50,683 nt of DNA from Crocosphaera sp. (GTDB taxonomy: Bacteria > Cyanobacteriota > Cyanobacteriia > Cyanobacteriales > Microcystaceae): contig JASJDN010000020.1 in the NCBI GenBank assembly GCA_030065205.1, positions 1-50,683 on the forward strand. Direction: 5' to 3'. Shown piece after piece: positions 44,064 through 50,683 of this stretch (positions are counted from its first letter, which is position 1; the number at the start of each line of letters is the position of its first letter). The position numbers were made by a program, and so were the translations under genes. The notes beneath the pieces were generated by a model. It saw nothing but the letters and a program-made list of their open reading frames with translations, did no database searches and was not told where the DNA came from.

Positions 44064-45428
44064 ATGGAATCTTCTTTTAAGAGAGTTTATCTAGAAGCTT
44101 ATAAAAATCGCTTTCTAGAATTGTTAAATTTACCTTCGTTTTCCTGGCGTTTTCTACGATTAGCCTTCATCAATATTTTATCTAATTTAATGGTTCCCAT
44201 TGCTGGTTTACTCAGTATTACTTTTTTGGGACATTTAGAAGATATTCATCATTTAGCTGGAGTCACTTTAGCCACGATTATTTTTAATTATCTTTACCGC
44301 GCTTTGGGTTTTCTGCGGACTAGTACCACTGGAATAACTGCCCAAGGAATGGGACGAAAAGACTCTCAATCTGTCTTATTAGTGTTACTTAAAAATGGAT
44401 TATTAGCCTTAAGTTTAGGATTAATTATTTTAGTATTACAGTATCCGGTAAGATGGATAGGATTTAATTTAATTAGTGCTGCACCCATAGTAAAAGCATC
44501 GGCTCAAAGTTACTATGATATGAGAATATTGGGTGCGCCGGCTGTTTTACTGAATTTTGTTTTAATCGGTTGGTTTTTAGGTAAAGAACAAAGTGGGAAA
44601 GTGTTATGGCTGTCTATTATTGGTAATGGGGCTAATGTTATCTTAGATTATTTATTAATTATTCGTTGGGGTTTAGAAAGTGGGGGTGCTGGTTTAGCAA
44701 CTTCTTTAAGTCAGATAATTATGTGTTTAATTGGATTATGTTTAGTGATTAAAGAAATTAATTGGCAAGATATTCAAAAGGTTAGACAAAAACTTTCTTT
44801 TGAACAATGGAAAGGTAATTTAATGTTAAACCGTGATTTATTTATTCGGACTTTAATTTTATTGTCTGCTTTCTCTTTGTTTACGAATGTTAGTTCCGCG
44901 ATGGGGACATTGGTTTTAGCTGAAAATTCTGTTTTATTGCAGGTATTTTCTTTAGTGGTTTATTTTATCGATGGATTAGCCTTTGCCACAGAATCTTTAG
45001 CGGGTAACTTTAAAGGAAAAGGCAGCAAAAAACAATTAATTCCTTTACTAAAATTGTCAGGAAGTCTGGGGTTTACATTAGCTTTAGTTGCTGTTTTTAT
45101 TTTGATTTCATTTCCTCAAACCTTCTTTGGACTGTTAACTAATCATCAGGAAATTTTTCCCTATTTACAATCTCATGTTATCTGGTTATTACCCGTTTTA
45201 GGATTTGGATCAATTGCTTTTATTTTAGATGGTTATTTTATTGGTTTAGCGGAAGGAGTGATGTTAAGAAATACAGCCTTAGGCTCAACTTTTATTGGGT
45301 TTTTCCCTGTTGCCATGATTGCCTGGCATTATAGTAGTAGTAATTTGTTGTGGTTAGCTTTATCTTTATTTATGATGACAAGAGTTATTTTATTAGGTTT
45401 AAAAGTTCCTCAAACCTTAGAAAATTAA
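44064..45428 (+). CDS. MATE family efflux transporter (DinF-like)
   Basis: 454 residues from ATG 44064; a TTG at 44046 would add six residues. About twelve membrane segments. Family landmarks are LRLAFINILSNLMVPIAGLLSITFLGHL, RTSTTGITAQGMGRKD (T-x-x-x-A-Q-x-x-G), GNGANVILDYLLIIRWG (N-x-x-L-D) and GLAFATESLAGNFKGKGSK in the second half. MATE proteins expel cationic or other small molecules with Na+ or H+. The substrate is unknown. The last three bases overlap a Uma2 relic on the other strand. Confidence 0.92.
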   Translation: MESSFKRVYLEAYKNRFLELLNLPSFSWRFLRLAFINILSNLMVPIAGLLSITFLGHLEDIHHLAGVTLATIIFNYLYRALGFLRTSTTGITAQGMGRKDSQSVLLVLLKNGLLALSLGLIILVLQYPVRWIGFNLISAAPIVKASAQSYYDMRILGAPAVLLNFVLIGWFLGKEQSGKVLWLSIIGNGANVILDYLLIIRWGLESGGAGLATSLSQIIMCLIGLCLVIKEINWQDIQKVRQKLSFEQWKGNLMLNRDLFIRTLILLSAFSLFTNVSSAMGTLVLAENSVLLQVFSLVVYFIDGLAFATESLAGNFKGKGSKKQLIPLLKLSGSLGFTLALVAVFILISFPQTFFGLLTNHQEIFPYLQSHVIWLLPVLGFGSIAFILDGYFIGLAEGVMLRNTALGSTFIGFFPVAMIAWHYSSSNLLWLALSLFMMTRVILLGLKVPQTLEN

Positions 45429-45532
45429 TTTCTTAAAGTAAAACTTTGAAACTCTAAACTAACAGGATCAAACCAAAAATAATCAGGAGTCCGAAACGTA
45501 TCTTGATAGATGTGTTTCTTTATAGCATTAGT
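45425..45532 (-). pseudogene. Uma2 gene relic
   Basis: Reading the minus strand gives KKHIYQDTFRTPDYFWFDP then VSLEFQSFTLRN and TAA. TPDYFWFDPxSLEF is the middle of a larger Uma2 subfamily. No start and no catalytic P-D motif remain. The fragment is in frame with the TAG of the intact Uma2 gene upstream, but belongs to another subfamily, so it is a separate relic. Confidence 0.6.
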
Positions 45533-46174
45533 CTATGGTTGAAGATTCCTAAATTGACGCAAAGCAATACTTGACCCTTGATTCCATCCTAACTCAACAT
45601 ATTGAGGTAAGATAGTTTTAACATCAACATCAGGAAATAATCGACTCTTCGCACTGTCTTGATAACTATCTTCTTCTAACAAATAAATGTTTAAAAGTCC
45701 TTGACGGTAAATCCACAATTCAGGGACTTTAATGATTTCATAAGCACTAACATCTGTGATGGAGGTAAAATCAACTTCAATCGCTAAATCTGGAGGTGGA
45801 TCAAGGGTTAAATCAATTCTATCTTTACCTAAAATAGCTTGTCTATTATTAATATAAAAACAGGTATCTGCTTCCACTCCTGCTAGTGGTGGTATTTTTA
45901 AGGTAATAGGGTCAAAACATTCCCAGTCTAACCCTTTTTTATCTAACATAATTCTAACTAAATTTCTGAGCAGATCAATTCGTTTTCCGTGACTAGGTAA
46001 AGGAGACATAAGACGAATTTCTTGGGTGTTAAGATTAAAAGAGAGTTTAGGGATAGAGGTTTCTTGTCTTAAATTCAGTAATCTTTCATAATCTTCCCAT
46101 GTTTGATCCCGAAAAATAACCGTGTTACCAGGGGATAAAGTTAAAGTGTCTTCACTAATAGTAATTAGCATCAT
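45533..46174 (-). CDS. Uma2 family protein (DUF820)
   Basis: 213 residues; starts at ATG 46174 or the adjacent ATG 46171. Subfamily text: VIFRDQTWEDYERLLNLR, PKLSFNLNTQEIRLMSPLPSHGKRI, GVEADTCFYINN, DLAIEVDFTSITD and YEIIKVPELWIYRQGLLNIY. In the first acidic motif the usual Pro-Asp is Ala-Asp, with the Asp kept. Glu of A-I-E-V-D is present. A PD-(D/E)XK nuclease fold is inferred; function is unknown. It is the only intact Uma2 gene in a stretch with two Uma2 relics. Confidence 0.88.
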   Translation of the reverse strand: MMLITISEDTLTLSPGNTVIFRDQTWEDYERLLNLRQETSIPKLSFNLNTQEIRLMSPLPSHGKRIDLLRNLVRIMLDKKGLDWECFDPITLKIPPLAGVEADTCFYINNRQAILGKDRIDLTLDPPPDLAIEVDFTSITDVSAYEIIKVPELWIYRQGLLNIYLLEEDSYQDSAKSRLFPDVDVKTILPQYVELGWNQGSSIALRQFRNLQP

Positions 46175-46240
46175 AAACCTTAAATAAACTGATATAAATA
46201 CTATTATAATTAAAAGAGAAAGGCTTACATTAATTTACCC

Positions 46241-46906
46241 ATGAGTGATCCTGTTACCATTGACGATATTTACAACCTTTTTCGTGCTTCTCAAGCAGAG
46301 TACGATCGCCGTTTAGCACAAAGCGATCGCCGTATGGAAGAAATGAACGCAGAGTTGGATCGCCGTCTTGCAGAATCAGTGGCCGAAGCTGATCGCCGTG
46401 CTGCTGAAGCTGATCGCCGTGCGGAAGACTTAGATCGCCGTTTAGCTGAACTTGACAAAGCTTCTAAGCGTGCTGTGCGTGCTGTAGATGCTCTAACCAC
46501 TAGATGGGGACGTTTTGTGGAACAGTTAGTTGAACCTGCAATAGTCCGTCTTTTTCAAAGCAGAGGGATTGATGTTACTCAAGTTGCTTCACGGGTTCGT
46601 AGTCGCAAACAAGGGTTAGCAATGGAGATCGATATTGTTGCGATTAATGGACAAGAAATGGTAGCAGTTGAATGTAAATCTCGTTTATCTTATGACGATG
46701 TTAATAACTTTATTTCTAAATTAGAACGGTTTAAATTAGCGTTTCCTCAATACAATAATTTTCAGTTATATGGTGCAGTTGCTGGTATAGAAATTGATGA
46801 AGGAATTGATCGTTATCCTTATCAACAAGGGTTATTTGTCATTAAACCTTCGGGGGATACAGTAGAAATTATTAATGATATAAATTTTCAAGCAAGTGCC
46901 TGGTAA
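46241..46906 (+). CDS. DUF3782-type coiled-coil and nuclease-fold protein
   Basis: 221 residues. Residues about 15-85 are a charged coiled coil built on a repeated Asp-Arg-Arg (AEYDRRLAQSDRR, AELDRRLAESVAEADRR and so on). The C-terminal half has LTTRWGRFVEQLVEPAIVRLF, then AMEIDIVAINGQEMVAVECKS, the D-x(n)-E-x-K core of a PD-(D/E)XK nuclease (Asp of E-I-D, Glu and Lys of V-E-C-K), and LYGAVAGIEIDEGIDRYPYQQ. It is divergent from the Uma2 gene, 66 bp apart. Function of the family is unknown. Six copies of GATCGCCGT encode the D-R-R triplets. Confidence 0.82.
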   Translation: MSDPVTIDDIYNLFRASQAEYDRRLAQSDRRMEEMNAELDRRLAESVAEADRRAAEADRRAEDLDRRLAELDKASKRAVRAVDALTTRWGRFVEQLVEPAIVRLFQSRGIDVTQVASRVRSRKQGLAMEIDIVAINGQEMVAVECKSRLSYDDVNNFISKLERFKLAFPQYNNFQLYGAVAGIEIDEGIDRYPYQQGLFVIKPSGDTVEIINDINFQASAW

Positions 46907-46922
46907 TGATAGGTTTAATATT

Positions 46923-46947
46923 GTAAGGTGGGCAATTCCCACCCTAC
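46923..46947. repeat. Short palindromic repeat (GGTGGG/CCCACC type)
   Basis: GTAAGGTGGG, CAATT, CCCACCCTAC: near-perfect dyad 16 bp after the DUF3782 stop, of a sort recurrent in cyanobacteria. It could act as a terminator hairpin. Confidence 0.6.
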
Positions 46948-47022
46948 TTTTACTGAAATTCTTAATCCCCGAATCACAGGTTTACCCCTTACAACTTTTG
47001 GCTTAAACAATTAAATAAGTGT

Positions 47023-47314
47023 CTAGGGGTTAACGGTGGTTGACCCTTTTTTGCAGTCTCTATTGCTATCTTTTTTTAATTGATCTAAACTGAGAGGGTA
47101 GTTAATCAATTTATCAAAATAAAAATCAGTTTCAGCCCTTTCTCTTTCTATTTCTGTTTGTTGGTTTTGTTGTTCAAATTGCTCAGTTAAAAAGAATTTC
47201 TAAATTTTCTTTGATTTTAACAATCCATTCATATTGTTCTGTATTATCCGCTATAGGTTGACCATCACTATCAGGAAATCATAGATCCTCATCAACATCT
47301 AAAAAACTAACCAT
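47023..47314 (-). pseudogene. Uma2 gene relic with internal deletion, stop and frameshift
   Basis: From ATG 47314 the frame reads MVSFLDVDEDL, then TGA at 47279-47281, then FPDSDGQPIADNTEQYEWIV and KIKENLEILF, the N-terminus of the common cyanobacterial Uma2 subfamily. Near 47190 the text jumps, in another frame, to LTEQFEQQNQQTEIERERAE, the coiled C-terminal tail of the same subfamily. The catalytic middle (about 130 residues) is gone. The second frame ends at a TAG at 47023-47025, inside palindromic repeat copy 3. Confidence 0.75.
47024..47048. repeat. Palindromic dispersed repeat, copy 3 (degenerate)
   Basis: AGGGGTTAAC, GGTG, GTTGACCCTT: the same element with some mismatches. It sits at the 3' end of the Uma2 relic. 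Confidence 0.65.
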
Positions 47315-47482
47315 TATTTTTCTAGTGTGTTTTTTACTGATTATAGCTTAAAGAAGAATCGGCTTTTCTAATAAGAGCAATCATTATCTATTGTCGAAAG
47401 CTTAATTTTGTGTAATAACTTACCTATCTTCAAAAGAGTTCTCGGTAAACTAGAGACTATTGAAGGAGCCAAAAAGAAGCTT

Positions 47483-49012
47483 ATGGTAACGCTGTTAGAA
47501 AACCCATTCCGCGTTGGACTGCGCCAAGAAAGAACCCCAGAACCCTTAATACTCGTCATTTTTGGAGCATCTGGCGACCTTACCCAACGTAAACTCGTTC
47601 CCGCCCTCTACAAGATGAAACAGGAACGCAGACTACCCCCAGAACTCACCGTGGTTGGGGTTGCCCGTAGAGACTGGAGCCATGACTATTTTAGAGAACA
47701 AATGCGTGAGGGGATCGAAGAATTCTCTGACGGCATTAAAAATGAAGAATTATGGAATGATTTTGCAGAAGGATTATACTATTGCTCAGGAAACATGGAT
47801 GATCCTGAGAGTTATCAAAAATTAAAAACCTTTTTAGAAGAATTAGACGGCAAACGAGGCACTAGAGGCAACCGCGTCTTCTATCTTTCCGTTTCTCCTA
47901 AGTTCTTCCCCCCTGGTATTAAGCAGTTAGGGGCTGCAGGAATGTTAAGCGATCCCATGAAACATCGGATCGTCATTGAGAAACCCTTTGGGAAAGACCT
48001 CAGTTCAGCCCAAGTTCTCAACCGTATTGTACAAAATGTTTGCAAAGAAGAACAGGTTTATCGCATTGACCACTACTTAGGGAAAGAAACCGTTCAAAAC
48101 CTGTTAGTCTTCCGCTTTGCTAACGCTATTTTTGAACCCCTCTGGAATCGTCAATTTGTGGATCACGTCCAAATTACGGTAGCAGAAACCGTTGGGGTAG
48201 AAGATAGAGCCGGCTACTATGATACTTCTGGTGCCTTACGAGATATGCTGCAAAACCACCTCATGCAGCTATTCTGTTTAACCGCTATGGAACCCCCCAA
48301 TGCGTTGAATGCTGATAGTATTCGTAACGAAAAAGTGAAGGTACTGCAAGCCACCCATCTTTTTGACGTTCATAACCTAGAAAAATCTGCCATCAGGGGA
48401 CAATATAAAGCCGGATGGATGAAAGGAAAACCCGTTCCAGGATACTTAGAAGAACCTGGTGTGGCCGAAAACTCCTCCACCCCTACCTATGTGGCCATGA
48501 AACTAATGGTAGATAACTGGCGATGGAAAGGAGTTCCCTTCTACCTCAGAACCGGAAAACGCCTACCCAAGAAAGTTTCTGAGATATCCATCCAATTTAA
48601 AGATGTACCCTTACTCATCTTCCAGTCGGCCGCCCATCAAACCAATGCTAACGTCCTCAGTATGAGGATACAACCCAACGAAGGTATCGCCCTCACCTTT
48701 GAAGCCAAAATGCCAGGATCTGAACTGAGAACCCGCTCGGTAGAAATGGACTTTAACTATGGTTCTTCCTTCGGAATGGCTAGCGCAGACGCTTATCACC
48801 GTCTCTTATTAGATGCCATGTTAGGAGATCAAACCCTATTTACCCGCGCTGACGAAGTAGAAGAAGCTTGGCGCGTGGTTACCCCTGTCTTATCCGCTTG
48901 GGATGGACCGGCTCAACCCAACAGCGTCCCCCAATACGAAGCCGGAACCTGGGAACCCACCGAAGCCGAATTTTTAATTAACCGTGATGGCCGTCGCTGG
49001 AGACGTTTATAA
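47483..49012 (+). CDS. zwf: Glucose-6-phosphate 1-dehydrogenase
   Basis: 509 residues. It oxidises glucose 6-phosphate with NADP+, the first step of the oxidative pentose phosphate pathway and a main source of NADPH in the dark. ATG 47483 gives [20 protein letters not shown], the expected cyanobacterial beginning; the frame runs upstream to 47408 but those 25 residues are not family-like. Motifs: [19 protein letters not shown] (NADP), [29 protein letters not shown] (substrate and catalytic His), and [11 protein letters not shown]. The Shine-Dalgarno GAAGGAG ends 14 bases upstream, rather far. opcA follows at 118 bp, with repeat copy 4 between. Confidence 0.96.
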   Translation: MVTLLENPFRVGLRQERTPEPLILVIFGASGDLTQRKLVPALYKMKQERRLPPELTVVGVARRDWSHDYFREQMREGIEEFSDGIKNEELWNDFAEGLYYCSGNMDDPESYQKLKTFLEELDGKRGTRGNRVFYLSVSPKFFPPGIKQLGAAGMLSDPMKHRIVIEKPFGKDLSSAQVLNRIVQNVCKEEQVYRIDHYLGKETVQNLLVFRFANAIFEPLWNRQFVDHVQITVAETVGVEDRAGYYDTSGALRDMLQNHLMQLFCLTAMEPPNALNADSIRNEKVKVLQATHLFDVHNLEKSAIRGQYKAGWMKGKPVPGYLEEPGVAENSSTPTYVAMKLMVDNWRWKGVPFYLRTGKRLPKKVSEISIQFKDVPLLIFQSAAHQTNANVLSMRIQPNEGIALTFEAKMPGSELRTRSVEMDFNYGSSFGMASADAYHRLLLDAMLGDQTLFTRADEVEEAWRVVTPVLSAWDGPAQPNSVPQYEAGTWEPTEAEFLINRDGRRWRRL

Positions 49013-49038
49013 ACTCTATGGGGGCAAAATATACCCCT

Positions 49039-49066
49039 GTAGGGGTTAACAGCCGTTAACCCCTAC
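49039..49066. repeat. Palindromic dispersed repeat, copy 4, between zwf and opcA
   Basis: GTAGGGGTTAAC, AGCC, GTTAACCCCTAC: 12-bp perfect stem. In this intra-operon position it may weaken transcription into opcA or stabilise the zwf 3' end. Confidence 0.75.
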
Positions 49067-49130
49067 AACATACATTAACCCCGACAAATCTAAAAATCTG
49101 CTCTCAACTCCCCTAAATAACTAAACCATT

Positions 49131-50501
49131 ATGACTACCCAAACCCCCCCCTTAGTTTCTTTGCAAGACCCCAAAGATGTCTCTATCGATGTCATTGAGG
49201 CAGAATTACGCAGTATTTGGCAAAGTTACAGCGATAATGACGATGGTATCGTTGCTACTCGAGCCACTTCCTTTACTTTTATTGTTTATGAACCCGAACC
49301 CACCCAATATTTATTAGCAGCATTAGGCTTTTATACGGGTCCTATTGATGGTATTGCAGGACCCCGTACCGTTGCGGCCATTAAATCGGCACAAAAAGCT
49401 TATGAAATGGAAATTACGGGGAAATCTAATCAAGAATTTATCCATAAATTACAAACCGAGTTTGAACAGGCAAAAGCCAACGGCCAACTTAACGAAGAAC
49501 AAAAAGTGGCTGCTGGTTCCTATTCCCCCGACTTGGAAGGAACAGGTATTGCCGATAGTATTGCTGCATCTAACCCCTGTCGTATTATCACCCTCTGCCC
49601 CACTGTTGGAGAAGATGAAGGGGTCAAGGCACAAGTTTCCGCCTATTGTCCCATCAACAAACGCAGTCAAAATACTCTCATTTGTTGCGAATATATTACC
49701 CTCAGAGGCACAGCCGAAGCTTTAGAAAGAGTTGGAGGTATTATCTCCGAATTAACCATCAGTGGACTACCTACCTTTGTTTGGTGGAAAGCCAGTCCCG
49801 AACCGGAATATGGACTATTTAAGCGGTTAGCCTCCCAAGGAGATACTTTAGTAGTGGATTCGAGTACCTTTAGCGAACCAGAAGGACAGTTATTACAACT
49901 AGGGCAGATGTTAGAGCAAAATATCCCCCTAGCGGACTTAAACTGGGCCAGACTCAGCCCTTGGCAAGAATTAACGGCCGCAGCCTTTGACCCCCCAGAA
50001 CGTCGTAGTGCGGTGTTAGAAATTGACCGTGTTACCATCGATTATGAAAAAGGTAATCCTACCCAGGCGTTGATGTTCTTAGGATGGGTGGCCAGTCGTC
50101 TGCAATGGAAACCGGTTTCTTTTGAACATGAGGACGGTGACTATGATATGCGTCGGGTTAAGTTCCTCAATAATGAACAAAAAACCATCGAAGCTGAACT
50201 TGCAGGGGTTCCTTTAGCTGACTGGGGCGAAGTGTTAGGGGACTTAATTAGTATTAAGTTGAGTTCCACTAATCTTCAAGCGGACTGTTGTACGGTGTTA
50301 TGTTCCGGTACAACAGGATGTATGCGGATGGAAGCATCGGGAGGGGCCCAAGCTTGTCGCATTGAACAAGTGACCTCTTTAGCAGACCAAAAAACCGATC
50401 AATTAATTCAGAAACAGTTGCAACGGTGGGGTGCAGATGCGTTGTATGAAGAAAGTATCCACGTGACAATGGGAATTCTTAAGTTAGCAGAGAGTAACTA
50501 A
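49131..50501 (+). CDS. opcA: OpcA, glucose-6-phosphate dehydrogenase assembly/allosteric protein
   Basis: 456 residues. OpcA promotes oligomerisation and activity of Zwf and passes thioredoxin-based redox control to it. The N-terminal region includes a peptidoglycan-binding-like helical fold (LLAALGFYTGPIDGIAGPRTVAAIKSAQ). The core shows RIITLCPTVGEDEGVKAQVS, GLPTFVWWKASPEPEYGLF, DLNWARLSPWQELTAAAFDP and LGWVASRLQWKP. The Cys-rich C-terminal segment DCCTVLCSGTTGCMRM and ACRIEQV carries the Cys residues likely used in redox control. It follows zwf by 118 bp on the same strand. Confidence 0.94.
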   Translation: MTTQTPPLVSLQDPKDVSIDVIEAELRSIWQSYSDNDDGIVATRATSFTFIVYEPEPTQYLLAALGFYTGPIDGIAGPRTVAAIKSAQKAYEMEITGKSNQEFIHKLQTEFEQAKANGQLNEEQKVAAGSYSPDLEGTGIADSIAASNPCRIITLCPTVGEDEGVKAQVSAYCPINKRSQNTLICCEYITLRGTAEALERVGGIISELTISGLPTFVWWKASPEPEYGLFKRLASQGDTLVVDSSTFSEPEGQLLQLGQMLEQNIPLADLNWARLSPWQELTAAAFDPPERRSAVLEIDRVTIDYEKGNPTQALMFLGWVASRLQWKPVSFEHEDGDYDMRRVKFLNNEQKTIEAELAGVPLADWGEVLGDLISIKLSSTNLQADCCTVLCSGTTGCMRMEASGGAQACRIEQVTSLADQKTDQLIQKQLQRWGADALYEESIHVTMGILKLAESN

Positions 50502-50526
50502 TAGAATTGTCATGATTTTTTAAGGG

Positions 50527-50564
50527 CGGGTTTTAGGGTTATATTGCCTTAAAACTCGTTTTTT
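50527..50564 (+). terminator. Intrinsic terminator after opcA
   Basis: CGGGTTTTAGGG and CCTTAAAACTCG form a 12-bp stem with G-T pairs, followed by TTTTTT. It lies 26 bp after the opcA stop. The remaining 120 bp to the window end hold no recognisable gene. Confidence 0.75.
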
Positions 50565-50683
50565 GTTGACGGGGTGACAAGAGTTGGAAAAGGCTCACCG
50601 TGAGGGGTTTAGAGATCAGCGATCGCTTTTTAAAATGAATTTTGCCCCTAGAGTAAATAGTACAAATATTCTAGGCAGAGCAG

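Noticed and set aside
45425..46174. Uma2 gene read through TAG into the downstream fragment as one gene
   Set aside because: Although in frame, the fragment belongs to another Uma2 subfamily and repeats a region already present, so a separate relic is simpler.

Overview
The window is about 50.7 kb of a low-GC cyanobacterial chromosome. Signs of this are the many GCGATCGC (HIP1) octamers, a PII protein with the cyanobacterial Ser49 loop, the zwf-opcA pair, an ABC1-family kinase, an HhoA-type protease and a CnfR/PatB nif regulator beside lexA. CnfR makes a diazotroph likely. Base composition and gene content look like a unicellular nitrogen fixer of the Crocosphaera/Cyanothece type. That placement is inference, not a database result.

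Layout. 0-2.4 kb: the tail of a secreted RTX-like protein, then nadC-tilS on the minus strand. 2.9-6.5 kb: cnfR, lexA (with its own SOS box) and a divergent citrate synthase. 6.6-16.5 kb: a SnoaL-like/pathogen-related protein convergent with a 3053-residue three-module NRPS whose thioesterase has Cys at the usual Ser position. 16.6-18.4 kb: divergent Mn-type binding protein and ATPase genes sharing a direct-repeat operator candidate, with no permease nearby. 18.5-24.3 kb: a sensor kinase, an ITP/XTP pyrophosphatase, glnB, a UbiH-type monooxygenase and TerC. 24.4-27.4 kb: three DUF202 membrane genes, a DUF202 protein fused to a bile-acid:Na+ symporter-like transporter, and a truncated UPF0114-like gene. 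27.4-28.6 kb: a Uma2 gene and transposase debris. 28.6-33.4 kb: sbcC, a small secreted Cys protein and a nitrate/bicarbonate-type binding protein, packed as one operon. 33.5-38.3 kb: small housekeeping genes, an ABC1 kinase, a MacB/LolD-type ATPase and a flavin-binding protein. 38.4-42.4 kb: a membrane NACHT NTPase with a 43-unit hexanucleotide repeat inside its coding sequence, followed by a 47-residue gene. 42.7-47.3 kb: an HhoA protease, a MATE exporter, one intact Uma2 gene, two Uma2 relics and a DUF3782 coiled-coil nuclease-like gene. 47.4-50.5 kb: zwf and opcA.

How the genes work together. zwf-opcA is the gate to the oxidative pentose phosphate pathway, which supplies night-time reductant. 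glnB, cnfR and the citrate synthase all touch carbon/nitrogen balance. The least explained parts are the DUF202/symporter array, the NACHT gene with its microsatellite-encoded Ala-X segment, and the small NRPS with an odd third module and Cys-type thioesterase. A palindromic 26-28 bp element occurs four times (34.6, 43.9, 47.0 and 49.0 kb), always just past a gene end or inside a gene relic. I saw no tRNA, rRNA or CRISPR array.
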